Source: BMS3ABIN03 sp964418885
GTDB lineage: Bacteria > Bacteroidota > Ignavibacteria > Ignavibacteriales > Ignavibacteriaceae
Assembly: GCA_964418885.1 (NCBI GenBank)
Contig: CAYQNW010000001.1
Coordinates: forward strand, 1-64,000
Direction: 5' to 3'
DNA: 64,000 nt
The stretch's first letter is position 1. The number at the start of each line of letters is the position of its first letter. This document shows positions 25,495 to 34,352 of the stretch, piece by piece. The notes beneath the pieces are model-generated. The model was not told the DNA's origin. It ran no database searches and saw nothing but the letters and a program-made list of their open reading frames with translations. The translations under genes were made by a program, and so were the position numbers.

Positions 25495-27960
25495 ATGTAT
25501 GTTGAAGTTGTTTTTCCCCTTCCGTTTCGAAAGGCATTTACTTACAAAGTACCGGATGAATTAAAAACTTATGTAAAGTTTGGTGTTCGGGCTGTTGCGC
25601 CTTTCGGGAAAAGAACATTAACCGGTTTCATTGTTAACACTTCCTCAAAAACTTCCGTTAAGGAAGAAATAAAACCAATCACCGATATCCTTGATGAAAT
25701 TGCTATAATTGATGAACTAACCTTAAAATTTTATCAATGGATTTCAGACTACTATCTATCTTCTCTTGGTGAGGCATTGCGCCTTGCTGTTCCACAGGGA
25801 ACAGAAGTAGAATCGAAAAGAATCATTCAGATCGATCCGGAATTTGTCGGACAATTATTATCAAAAGAAAGTTACAAATCATCGGTAAGGTTTAAGATCT
25901 TGAAAGAGATGAGTGAACGAACAAAAATCAGTCATTCTCATCTTAAAAAGCTTGTTGGAAGTAGAAACATTTACTCACAACTAAGAACGTTGGAAAAGCA
26001 AGGTGCAGTTACAATTCTTGATAATGTTGAGAAAGCAAGAGTAAAACCGAAGAAGGTTAAGTATGTAAAGCTTGCCAAAAGCATAGGAGAAATTTATGCG
26101 GGTTTCCCTGAGCTCGAAAGTAGTTCTCCAAAGCAGGTAAAGATTTTACTTGAAATCATTTCTGCAAAAGGTAAATCACTTCCCGTTGCCGAACTTCTTC
26201 ACAAAACAGATTCGTCAAAATCTTCTCTCGATTCTCTTAAGGAAAAGGGATTTGTAAACATTTTTGAGAAAGAAGTAGAACGAAGATTTTCGGAATTATA
26301 CCGCGAAGAGCATAAGGAAATAATTCTGGCTAAGGATCAATCGAAAGTTATAAATGAAATTAATCCTTCAATTAAGAAAAAGAAATTCGAAACATTTCTG
26401 CTTCATGGCGTAACAGGAAGCGGTAAGACACAGATTTATATAGAACTTACTAAAAAAGTTCTGGAAGCAAAAAAATCCGTTTTAATATTAGTTCCGGAGA
26501 TTTCGCTCACGCCGCAGATGACGGCACGTTTCATAAATAATTTCGGTGATACGGTTACAGTAGTGCACAGCCGTATGTCTCCCGGAGAAAGATACGACTC
26601 CTGGCGAAGAGTATTGAAAGGGAAATCGAATGTTGTTATCGGAGCGCGTTCTGCTTTGTTTGCTCCGCTTAAAAACTTCGGGCTTATTGTCGTGGATGAA
26701 GAACATGATTCCAGCTACAAGCAAAGCGATTCAATTCCGCGGTATAATGCAAGAGATGCGGCAGTTTTTCTCGGCAATCTTTATAAATGTCCGGTTGTTT
26801 TGGGCTCTGCCACACCATCGATTGAAAGCATGTACAATGCAAAAACAGGAAAGTATAAGCTGCTTGAACTTCCCGAAAGAATCGATCACGCAAAGCTGCC
26901 TGTTATTTCTCTTGTGAATATAAAATCCGAGAGAAAGAAAAAAAGAATGGAAGGAGTTTTTTCCAAAACCTTGCTGGATAAAATAGGAGACAGATTGCGG
27001 AAAAAAGAAGGTGTGATCATCCTGCAGAACAGGCGGGGATTTTCAACACAGATTTATTGTGAAGATTGCGGTGAAGTTGAAACCTGCGATAATTGTTCAG
27101 TTCCGATGGTTTTTCACATCAATAAAAATATTATTCAGTGTCATTACTGCGGTCTCATAAAAAAAGTGCCCGGTGCCTGTACACATTGCGGTTCACTGGC
27201 AATAAAATATTTTGGAACGGGGACAGAACGTGTTGAAGATGAGATGGCAGCAATTTTTCCAACAGCAAACATTACCAGAGTTGACTCTGATTCGATATCA
27301 AGAAAAACTGTATTGAGTAAAATTCTTCTTTCTTTTAGTAAAGGGGAAATCGATATTCTTGTCGGTACTCAAATGGTATCGAAAGGTTTGGATTTTTCAA
27401 GAGTAACTTTAGTAGGGGTGATATCAGCCGAAACCACATTATGGCTGCCGGATTTCAGAGCGGACGAAAGAACATTTCAATTACTTACACAGGTTTCGGG
27501 AAGATCAGGCAGAAGTAAAACTCCCGGTGAAGTAATAATACAAACTCAAAACGAAAAACACTTTGCACTGCAAATTGTTTTAAGGAACGATTATTATGGT
27601 TTTTACAAAAAAGAACTCGAGGACAGAAAGAAAATGGATTATCCGCCGTTTGTAAGAATAGCTTTGATAGAAACAAAAGATCAATCGGAAAAGAAAGCAA
27701 AGGGTGCTGCAGACGATTTTTATAAAGAGTTGATTAAGCATAAAAAGTGGCTTAACATTTCATTTCCTGCTTATGCGGTTATTGCAAGATTAAAAGGCAA
27801 CTACCGTTTTCACATTTTAATTAAAAGCAGTAAAGAGAACGATCCCGGCGGGGCAGTACTTAGAAAAGCGATTCTCGATTCCTTCGTGGAATTTAACAGG
27901 AGATCGAAATACAAAGATGTAAAGCTGTTTTATGATGTCGATCCGCAGAGTGTGATGTGA
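25495..27960 (+). CDS. priA: Primosomal protein N' (replication restart helicase)
   Basis: An 821-residue PriA. It has the N-terminal 3'-end-binding domain (1-105) and superfamily-2 helicase motifs: Walker A GVTGSGKT (about 305-312), the DEEH box in VVDEEHDSSYKQ (about 399-410), and a late motif VSGRSGRS. Eight cysteines between about 520 and 566 (CEDC, CDNC, CHYC, CTHC) form the two zinc sites inserted in the helicase domain. It restarts stalled replication forks by loading the replicative helicase. Length is normal or slightly long for the family. Confidence 0.97.
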   Translation: MYVEVVFPLPFRKAFTYKVPDELKTYVKFGVRAVAPFGKRTLTGFIVNTSSKTSVKEEIKPITDILDEIAIIDELTLKFYQWISDYYLSSLGEALRLAVPQGTEVESKRIIQIDPEFVGQLLSKESYKSSVRFKILKEMSERTKISHSHLKKLVGSRNIYSQLRTLEKQGAVTILDNVEKARVKPKKVKYVKLAKSIGEIYAGFPELESSSPKQVKILLEIISAKGKSLPVAELLHKTDSSKSSLDSLKEKGFVNIFEKEVERRFSELYREEHKEIILAKDQSKVINEINPSIKKKKFETFLLHGVTGSGKTQIYIELTKKVLEAKKSVLILVPEISLTPQMTARFINNFGDTVTVVHSRMSPGERYDSWRRVLKGKSNVVIGARSALFAPLKNFGLIVVDEEHDSSYKQSDSIPRYNARDAAVFLGNLYKCPVVLGSATPSIESMYNAKTGKYKLLELPERIDHAKLPVISLVNIKSERKKKRMEGVFSKTLLDKIGDRLRKKEGVIILQNRRGFSTQIYCEDCGEVETCDNCSVPMVFHINKNIIQCHYCGLIKKVPGACTHCGSLAIKYFGTGTERVEDEMAAIFPTANITRVDSDSISRKTVLSKILLSFSKGEIDILVGTQMVSKGLDFSRVTLVGVISAETTLWLPDFRADERTFQLLTQVSGRSGRSKTPGEVIIQTQNEKHFALQIVLRNDYYGFYKKELEDRKKMDYPPFVRIALIETKDQSEKKAKGAADDFYKELIKHKKWLNISFPAYAVIARLKGNYRFHILIKSSKENDPGGAVLRKAILDSFVEFNRRSKYKDVKLFYDVDPQSVM

Positions 27961-27987
27961 AAATATTTTTTGATTTTTTTTTCAGAA

Positions 27988-28416
27988 TTATTTGACTAGA
28001 TGTAAAACAATTATAGTAAATAGGCATATTGTTTCAAGGAAAAATAGAAGGAATAACCATTTATAAAGATCATAATCGATGACCAGATCAGTTAAAAATG
28101 TTAAAATCCTTCCGTGCTTTTCAAAATATTTATTTTTATACTCTTCATTGCTCATTTTCGGATCTTCTATAGCTAGTCTAGCTGAAAACAATTCCATACT
28201 GGCTTGAGACATAATTACATACATAATAACTGTGGCGAGGAGTATGGCGAAAATAGCAAATGCTAGTTGCAGAATTATTAACCAAAGAAATTGCAAGTAA
28301 TTTAAACCTAAAACCAAACCAATCTCTCCAATTAATAATCCGATTATCCAATTAATGGCTGTAATTATTGTTTCACTATAATCCTTAAATGCTTTCCCAA
28401 ATTTTGTTTCTGTCAT
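27988..28416 (-). CDS. Hypothetical membrane protein (142 aa)
   Basis: No family recognised. Three hydrophobic segments are visible (about 17-37, 42-70 and 117-141), with a charged cytoplasmic or periplasmic loop around 80-108 (EDPKMSNEEYKNKYFEKHGR). The stop lies 27 bases beyond the convergent priA stop. A terminator at 28534-28566 separates it from the Yip1 gene upstream, so it is probably a separate transcript. Confidence 0.6.
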   Translation of the reverse strand: MTETKFGKAFKDYSETIITAINWIIGLLIGEIGLVLGLNYLQFLWLIILQLAFAIFAILLATVIMYVIMSQASMELFSARLAIEDPKMSNEEYKNKYFEKHGRILTFLTDLVIDYDLYKWLFLLFFLETICLFTIIVLHLVK

Positions 28417-28533
28417 ATTCTTAAATATAAAAATTTATAGAATTTGTAAACTAAACCTTTGCTTTTAAAAAATTTATGAAATTCTTTTTTGCGAATGTAA
28501 TCTAAAAGTGATTCGTAGAAAAATATTAAAATA

Positions 28534-28566
28534 GAAAAAGACTCTCTACATTGGAGAGTCTTTTTT
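28534..28566 (-). terminator. Strong rho-independent terminator (bidirectional shape)
   Basis: AAAAAGACTCTC (28535-28546) and GAGAGTCTTTTT (28554-28565) form a perfect 12-bp stem with loop TACATTG. The A-run and T-run flanks let it work in either direction. It sits 15 bases past the stop of the minus-strand Yip1 gene. Confidence 0.9.
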
Positions 28567-28580
28567 CGTAAATGTGATTA

Positions 28581-29408
28581 TTATCTATTCAGGAAACCGA
28601 GGAAAGGAACGGCTTTTGCAACAAAGAAGAATAACAACGTTCCGACCAGCCATAATCCAAATACTAATGCATAGTATTTCCCGGTTGATTTCGATTTAAA
28701 CATTTTTGCTAAACCGATACTTAATACAATATAAGCCCAGATAGAAATCGGGTCGATCTTTCCATATAACCAACCGATAATTGTCGATTTATTCGATCCC
28801 ATTAGAGCAGCTAAGCTTGTTTCTTCTACTATTTTACCAAATGCCATAGTAAGAATAGCTGCAATGATAACCTGGATAATTGATATATATCCAACAAGCC
28901 CGCTGGCTACAAGTGTAGAAGCAAAAGTGCCTTCTCCTTTTAAAAGAAATTTTATAAACAGAAAATAAATCCCCGCTACAATTACGAAGAATAGAGTCCC
29001 AAATATTAAAGTTGAAACAATATTTATTACCCAGCCGACCGGACCTCTCATAAATTCCATTTGCTGATCAATTCTGTTTATTGCCTGATCGCCTTGTTCT
29101 TGTGTTAAAGTACCATTCTCAACCATTTTTTCAATACCGGCAATCTGTTTTTGTTTAGCTTCCAGGAAGACTTCTTCATTCATCATTGAGATAGTTCTTG
29201 TAATTCCAACAAGTACCATCAATATAATTATTGGTATAACCCAGTCTTTGTGTCTTGGTGGAAATTTGGAAGTGAGATCAAACATTTTAGCCGGTTCACT
29301 GAAAACTCCGATCATTTTATCGGAATGACCAAGTTCACCATTACCGGTTTCTACGGTTTCAGCTCCTGTTACTTCCTCTTCCGGTCCGTTTGTATCTATA
29401 GGATCCAT
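28581..29408 (-). CDS. Yip1-family integral membrane protein
   Basis: A 275-residue protein with an acidic soluble N-terminus (1-45). Five hydrophobic segments follow (about 57-77, 127-150, 158-185, 212-230 and 242-270) in the arrangement of bacterial YIP1-domain proteins. A helical, charged stretch between segments 1 and 2 (EAKQKQIAGIEKMVENG) is typical. Bacterial members have no settled function. AGGAG precedes the start. The gene stands alone with its own terminator. Confidence 0.75.
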   Translation of the reverse strand: MDPIDTNGPEEEVTGAETVETGNGELGHSDKMIGVFSEPAKMFDLTSKFPPRHKDWVIPIIILMVLVGITRTISMMNEEVFLEAKQKQIAGIEKMVENGTLTQEQGDQAINRIDQQMEFMRGPVGWVINIVSTLIFGTLFFVIVAGIYFLFIKFLLKGEGTFASTLVASGLVGYISIIQVIIAAILTMAFGKIVEETSLAALMGSNKSTIIGWLYGKIDPISIWAYIVLSIGLAKMFKSKSTGKYYALVFGLWLVGTLLFFFVAKAVPFLGFLNR

Positions 29409-29648
29409 TTGTGCTCTCCTCTCATATTTGTTTTTAATTGGTTACAAGAAATTATCTATACTTATTTGAAAAGGCAATAAAAATCTTATAAATGGTAAAC
29501 TTCGTCTTTGAATATTAAAAATATGCAATAAGATTGAATTTTTGTTATTTACGACTTCAGATAATTAATAGCATTCCTGCAAAATCATTTGGCATTTAGT
29601 AGATTTGCAATGAATAATAAACATTTGAAATAATAATTTTGATAAAAG

Positions 29649-31028
29649 ATGAAACCAAAAACCATCATTGAGCCCTTTAAAATCAAGTCGGTCGAACCAA
29701 TCAGGTTTACCACGAGGGAAGAACGTGAAAAGCTTCTAATGAATGCCGGGTATAATCCGTTTATGCTTCATGCGGATGACGTACTAATCGATCTTCTTAC
29801 TGATAGTGGTACGTCCGCAATGAGTTCCAAGCAGTGGTCAGGAATAATGGATGGAGACGAATCTTACGCCGGCTCGAAAAGTTTTTACAGGTTTGAAAAA
29901 GCAGTTAATAATTTAACCGGGATGAAGTATATCATACCAACTCACCAGGGAAGGGCAGCAGAAAAAATTCTGTTCTTTATTCTTGGTGGTGAGGGGAAAT
30001 ATTTTCCCAACAACACGCACTTCGATACCACAAGAGCTAACATAGAATTTACGGGAGCAGCAGCGAATGACTTGTTAACTGAGATAGGTAAGCATCCCGA
30101 GAAAAGAGCCTATTTCAAGGGCAACATGGATGTTGAAAAACTCAAAACTTTTATTGAAGAAAAAGGCGCTAAAAATATCCCGTTATGTATGCTAACAATA
30201 ACGAACAATTCCGGAGGCGGTCAGCCTGTTTCTATGTGTAACATCAGGGAAGTTAAAAAAGTTTGCAAGAAAAATAATATTCCTTTATTTCTCGATGCTT
30301 GCAGGTTTGCAGAGAACGCTTACTTTATTAAAATACGTGAGCCCGGTTACCGGGATAAGACTGTTTTAGAAATTGCGCAGGAAATGTTTTCGTATGCTGA
30401 TGGTGCCACGATGAGCGCAAAAAAAGATGCGTTGGTAAATATCGGGGGTTTCCTTGCGGTTAATGATGAAGATCTGGCAATGAAGTGCAGAAATATGTTG
30501 ATTGTAACAGAAGGTTTTCCCACCTACGGCGGGCTTGCGGGTCGTGATCTTGAAGCTGTTGCACAGGGGCTGGAAGAAGTTGTTGATGAGCATTATCTTC
30601 AGTACAGGATTAAAAGTGTCGAATATCTTGGCAACAGGCTAGTGGATGCAGGAGTTCCAATAATCGAACCGCCGGGTGGTCACGCAATTTATATCGATGC
30701 AAAAAGATTTCTTCCAGAAATTCCTCCTGAAGAATACCCCGGTCAATCTATAGTTTGTGAATTGTACCTTGAAGGCGGCATTCGTTCTGTAGAAATTGGT
30801 AGTGTTATGTTCGGTAAGTATGATAAGAACCGGAAGCTAATCCCTGCAATGATGGAGCTGGTAAGATTAGCAATTCCACGCAGAGTTTATACACAGAGTC
30901 ATATCGATTATTTGATAGAAGTAATTATCGAAGTTTTTAATAATCGAAAAAAGCTTACAGGTTATAAAATTACTTACGAAGCACCTATGCTTAGACATTT
31001 TACTGCGAGGTTTGAACCGCTTGGATAA
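29649..31028 (+). CDS. tnaA: Tryptophanase (tryptophan indole-lyase)
   Basis: A 459-residue PLP beta-eliminating lyase that splits tryptophan to indole, pyruvate and ammonia. The PLP lysine is in MSAKKDALVNIGGF (Lys258/259). It resembles both tryptophanase and tyrosine phenol-lyase, but three discriminating sites read as tryptophanase: FDTT (TPL has FTTT), RSVEIG (TPL has the phenol-binding Arg in RSMERG) and LRHFTAR (TPL has RFFTAR). These comparisons are from memory of the E. coli and Citrobacter enzymes. No TnaC-like leader peptide or tryptophan permease is visible beside it. The next gene begins 3 bases after its stop. Confidence 0.88.
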   Translation: MKPKTIIEPFKIKSVEPIRFTTREEREKLLMNAGYNPFMLHADDVLIDLLTDSGTSAMSSKQWSGIMDGDESYAGSKSFYRFEKAVNNLTGMKYIIPTHQGRAAEKILFFILGGEGKYFPNNTHFDTTRANIEFTGAAANDLLTEIGKHPEKRAYFKGNMDVEKLKTFIEEKGAKNIPLCMLTITNNSGGGQPVSMCNIREVKKVCKKNNIPLFLDACRFAENAYFIKIREPGYRDKTVLEIAQEMFSYADGATMSAKKDALVNIGGFLAVNDEDLAMKCRNMLIVTEGFPTYGGLAGRDLEAVAQGLEEVVDEHYLQYRIKSVEYLGNRLVDAGVPIIEPPGGHAIYIDAKRFLPEIPPEEYPGQSIVCELYLEGGIRSVEIGSVMFGKYDKNRKLIPAMMELVRLAIPRRVYTQSHIDYLIEVIIEVFNNRKKLTGYKITYEAPMLRHFTARFEPLG

Positions 31029-31031
31029 TTT

Positions 31032-31859
31032 ATGAAACTTAAGAAAAAATATGTTCACAATAATAAACGTCAGATTTTCAGGTTAATACCAACAGATTCC
31101 GGCAAGCTGGTCATTGAAGAACGGGAAACGGAAAAGAGGCAGGCGTACTTTAATTGCTTAAATATTGAAAGCGGTAAAAAGATATTTAAAAATCTTCAGC
31201 TTGATGAAAAATTTTGGCTGGGAATAGAAACTGTTTATAAGGATATCATTTTCTTTCACAGGTTTACTAAGCCTGATATGCCTCAACATAACGGAATAAT
31301 CGCTTTCGATATAAATGAACAAAAAGTATTATGGAAGGATGACAACCTAACCTTTTTGTTTATCAAGGATGAAAAAGTCTATACATTTCAGCAAATGTTT
31401 GAAAACAGGAAACATTTCATACTTGATTATAAATCCGGTGAAGTTATTGAAGAACTTGGTAGCGATCCCGTTTCTATAAATCTGTTACGTGAAGAGGTGA
31501 TCGTTTCTGAGGATTTCAGCAGGTATTTATTTCCACAGAAATTTGATGCTTCTACAATTATCAACGACCCGGCAAATCAGTTTCTAAAGAGCCTCAGAGA
31601 AACACATCTGATAACGGGAAGCATTGAATTTGTCCTCAAAGATTACCTTTTGATGTTTAACTTCCACGAAATAAATTCTGATAATTCTTTAAAAAATATT
31701 TTCAAATCAGTTGATTTATCAAAAGGAAAGTATATTTTAGAAGAAACTCTAAACTCACGAACTAATGCTTTTGCACCTGATTCGTTTTTTGTTAGAGATA
31801 ACATTCTATTTCTTTTAATAGAAAGAATGAAAGTCGGAGTTTACGCAATTGTTATTTGA
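31032..31859 (+). CDS. DUF4905-like protein
   Basis: A 275-residue soluble protein. The order ...YFNCLNIESGKK..., LDEKFWLGIETV..., HNGIIAFDINEQKVLW and LTFLFIKDEKVYTFQ matches the pattern I associate with DUF4905, a Bacteroidota family with a beta-propeller-like appearance and no known function. It begins 3 bases after the tryptophanase stop and is followed directly by the AMMECR1 gene. It is part of a compact operon-like run. Confidence 0.6.
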   Translation: MKLKKKYVHNNKRQIFRLIPTDSGKLVIEERETEKRQAYFNCLNIESGKKIFKNLQLDEKFWLGIETVYKDIIFFHRFTKPDMPQHNGIIAFDINEQKVLWKDDNLTFLFIKDEKVYTFQQMFENRKHFILDYKSGEVIEELGSDPVSINLLREEVIVSEDFSRYLFPQKFDASTIINDPANQFLKSLRETHLITGSIEFVLKDYLLMFNFHEINSDNSLKNIFKSVDLSKGKYILEETLNSRTNAFAPDSFFVRDNILFLLIERMKVGVYAIVI

Positions 31860-31876
31860 TTTCAAGGGAGATAAAA

Positions 31877-32422
31877 ATGGAATTGACGAACGATGAAAAG
31901 GATTTGCTGTTAATCGCTGCAAAACAATCTATCCTTTCCGTATTCGGTGAAGCTGAGAAGCCCGAAATTGATTATAAAGCATATCCTATTCTAAAAGAGA
32001 AGTACGGAGCTTTTGCTACACTTAAAATCGATAACGAATTAAGAGGTTGTATAGGTTATCTCATTGCAATCGGTTCCTTGTTTGAAACCGTGTGTGAGGC
32101 TGCAGTATCATCTGCGTTCAATGATCCCAGGTTCGGGCAGCTGTCGCGGGAAGAATTTGACAAAATTAAAGTTGAGATTTCAGTACTTTCCCCTTTTAAG
32201 CCGATTAATAGTTATGATGAAATTGAAATCGGTAAACATGGTCTTCTACTTGATGAAGGAGGAAGGGCGGTACTTCTTCCACAGGTTGCAACTGAAAATA
32301 ACTATAACCGAGATCAGTTTTTAACTGCGCTATGCCACAAAGCAGGTTTGTACGGAGATTACTGGCAGGAAAAAATGTTGAAGCTTAAGGTTTTTACCGC
32401 TGATATCTTTGCAGAAAAGTGA
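31877..32422 (+). CDS. AMMECR1-domain protein (AmmeMemoRadiSam system protein A)
   Basis: A 181-residue AMMECR1 domain with the invariant LRGCIGYL (about residues 54-61) and FNDPRFGQLSREEF. An in-frame TTG at 31856 is possible, but the ATG at 31877 sits 6 bases after AAGGGAG and gives the usual N-terminus. The function is unresolved. In many prokaryotes it clusters with a MEMO1-like protein and a radical SAM protein. Here the MEMO1 gene follows after 9 bases, and no radical SAM gene is in the window. Confidence 0.9.
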   Translation: MELTNDEKDLLLIAAKQSILSVFGEAEKPEIDYKAYPILKEKYGAFATLKIDNELRGCIGYLIAIGSLFETVCEAAVSSAFNDPRFGQLSREEFDKIKVEISVLSPFKPINSYDEIEIGKHGLLLDEGGRAVLLPQVATENNYNRDQFLTALCHKAGLYGDYWQEKMLKLKVFTADIFAEK

Positions 32423-32431
32423 AAGGAGTAA

Positions 32432-33256
32432 ATGATGGAAAGCATACGTGCACCTCAGGTGGCGGGATATTTTTATCCAGCTGATTCTGAAAAGCTGCAA
32501 AAAGAAATTAATCTTTTACTCGATATTTCTAAACCGGAAAAACAAATAAGAAATATTTTCGGTATAGTCTCACCGCATGCCGGCTATCCGTATTCAGGTA
32601 AAACCGCAGCACATGTTTATAACCTTATAAAAGGGAAAGAGTATAAACGTGTTGTTATCATTTCTCCGAGTCATAGCGAGTATTTTCCAGGTACCTCAGT
32701 TTATAATGGTGATGCATACCAAACTCCTCTTGGCATATTAGAGGTAGATAAAGAATTCAGGGAACAACTTATAGAAGGAAGCAGAACTATATACAAGGGA
32801 ATTGAAGGACATAGGAAAGAACATGCACTGGAAGTACAGCTTCCTTTTGTTCAATCTGTTCTTACAGAATTTAAAATTGTTCCGGTCGTTATGGGAGATC
32901 AGGGAAAATTATTTGTCGATGAGCTTGCTGAAAGATTAGCCGGAATTCTTGATGATGAAACTCTCATAGTGGCAAGTTCAGATATGTCACATTTCCACTC
33001 AAAAATTGAAGCCGATAAATTAGATTCAATAGTTGAAAAAAGAATTAATAGTTTTGATTTTGAAAGACTTCAGAAAGATCTGGATTTGCGAAACACAGAA
33101 GCTTGCGGCGGCGGACCAATAGTAGCAATGATGAAAGCTGCTTCGCTGAGAAATAAAAAACATTCAATGGTTATACATCGTAGTGATTCAGGAGACGTAA
33201 CCGGAGATAACAGTGGAGTTGTTGGTTATCTCTCAGCTGTTGTTTACGGGGATTGA
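32432..33256 (+). CDS. MEMO1 family protein (AmmeMemoRadiSam system protein B)
   Basis: A 274-residue member of the MEMO1 fold, related to class III extradiol dioxygenases. Conserved histidines and a cysteine of the putative metal/active site are visible: SPHAGYPYSG (His about 49), ISPSHSEYF, SSDMSHFHS and EACGGGP. Start is ATG at 32432 or the next codon, after AAGGAG. It pairs with the AMMECR1 gene immediately upstream. The reaction catalysed in bacteria is not established, though copper binding has been described for human MEMO1. Confidence 0.9.
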   Translation: MMESIRAPQVAGYFYPADSEKLQKEINLLLDISKPEKQIRNIFGIVSPHAGYPYSGKTAAHVYNLIKGKEYKRVVIISPSHSEYFPGTSVYNGDAYQTPLGILEVDKEFREQLIEGSRTIYKGIEGHRKEHALEVQLPFVQSVLTEFKIVPVVMGDQGKLFVDELAERLAGILDDETLIVASSDMSHFHSKIEADKLDSIVEKRINSFDFERLQKDLDLRNTEACGGGPIVAMMKAASLRNKKHSMVIHRSDSGDVTGDNSGVVGYLSAVVYGD

Positions 33257-33279
33257 TACATAATTTTTTGATTAATGAA

Positions 33280-33347
33280 TTGGTAGCCGCAGTCTTTAAA
33301 ATGGGAAAATTAATTGGTTTTCCCAACCTAAAAGTTGAGGCTACCAA
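33280..33347. repeat. 68-bp REP-like long palindrome
   Basis: Outer arms TTGGTAGCC (33280-33288) and GGCTACCAA (33339-33347), and inner arms TGGGAAAA (33302-33309) and TTTTCCCA (33318-33325), are each perfect, with loop TTAATTGG. A GTAGCC...GGCTAC palindrome of this kind is typical of REP-like repeats linked to RAYT transposases. It fills the gap before the DUF2520 gene. No U-run follows, so termination is unlikely. Confidence 0.65.
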
Positions 33348-33373
33348 AACAAAAGTAGCACAAAAATTCTGGA

Positions 33374-34282
33374 ATGAAAACCAAAGTAACAATCATCGGA
33401 GCAGGGAGAGTTGCATATTCACTGGCTTCTACATTAAAGAAGAGTGGGTATGAAATTACTTCAGTCATCAGCAGGAACATTAATTCCTCAAAAAAGCTTG
33501 CACAAAAACTTTCAATAAGAAATTATTCAACAGATCTCAAACTCATTCCGAAATCAACAAAATTATTTTTTTTTACAGTTCCTGATGGAGAAATTAAAAA
33601 GGTTGCTGTTGAACTTTCACATCTAAAATTAAATTTTAAAAATTCTTATTTCATTCATCTTTCCGGCTCGGAAAATATTGAAACTCTAAATCCATTAAAA
33701 CGAAAAGGGGGAAGAACTGCATCTATTCATCCAATGCAAACATTTCCTTCCCATAAAATCGTTAGCTTAAAAAATGTTTATGCTGCCGTAGAGATAAAAG
33801 AAGATAATCGTTTCCGCTATTTAGGTAAACTTTGTAAAACTCTTAGAATGATACCTTTCAGAATAAAATCTGATAAGAAATCATTGTATCATCTTGCGGG
33901 AGTTTTCGCTTCAAACTTTTTAGCCGGGAATTTATCTGTTTCAAAAAACATGTTGATGGAGAACGAGATTCCGGAAAAAATGTTCTTTAATATTTTAAAC
34001 TCTACGATCAATACCACGTTAAATAATATTAAAAAAGTTGGTCCGGCAAAAGCATTATCCGGTCCGGTAGAACGCGGAGACATTCAAACCATTCGTAAAC
34101 ACATATCTTCTCTTAAAAAAATGATTAAAAACCCGGATGGTAAATACTTCTCTTTACAACTTAAAAATTACATTGTTCAATCAATCAATCTTCTTGAATT
34201 AGTTGAAGAAAAACAGGGAAAGTTGAACAATACACACCTGCAAATAAGAAAATTGTTGGTACAGGAATTGAGAAATCTATAA
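33374..34282 (+). CDS. Rossmann-like/DUF2520 protein
   Basis: A 302-residue protein with an N-terminal NAD(P)-binding Rossmann domain (VTIIGAGRVAYSLASTLKK, residues 4-22) and a C-terminal helical DUF2520 domain (HLAGVFASNFLAG and ALSGPVERGD). It resembles F420-dependent NADP reductases and ketopantoate/6-phosphogluconate-type dehydrogenases. Cofactor and substrate are unknown. The ribosome site is weak (TCTGGA). It follows the long palindrome at 33280-33347. Confidence 0.87.
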   Translation: MKTKVTIIGAGRVAYSLASTLKKSGYEITSVISRNINSSKKLAQKLSIRNYSTDLKLIPKSTKLFFFTVPDGEIKKVAVELSHLKLNFKNSYFIHLSGSENIETLNPLKRKGGRTASIHPMQTFPSHKIVSLKNVYAAVEIKEDNRFRYLGKLCKTLRMIPFRIKSDKKSLYHLAGVFASNFLAGNLSVSKNMLMENEIPEKMFFNILNSTINTTLNNIKKVGPAKALSGPVERGDIQTIRKHISSLKKMIKNPDGKYFSLQLKNYIVQSINLLELVEEKQGKLNNTHLQIRKLLVQELRNL

Positions 34283-34339
34283 GATTCTAATTAATCAATT
34301 TTATTATATTTGTCCGTTTAAAATCAAAAAGTACGTTTC

Positions 34340-34345
34340 AGGAGG
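34340..34345 (+). promoter_or_regulatory. Perfect ribosome-binding site that fixes a non-canonical glyS start
   Basis: AGGAGG stands 7 bases before ATC (34353). An ATT at 34347 is in frame but only 1 base away, too close. No ATG, GTG or TTG occurs in this frame between the upstream TGA (34269) and the internal TTG (34446). Confidence 0.8.
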
Positions 34346-34352
34346 TATTACC

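Noticed and set aside
29649..31028. Tyrosine phenol-lyase identity
   Set aside because: The residues recalled as TPL-specific (Thr in FTTT, Arg in SMERG, Phe in RFFTAR) are replaced by the tryptophanase ones.
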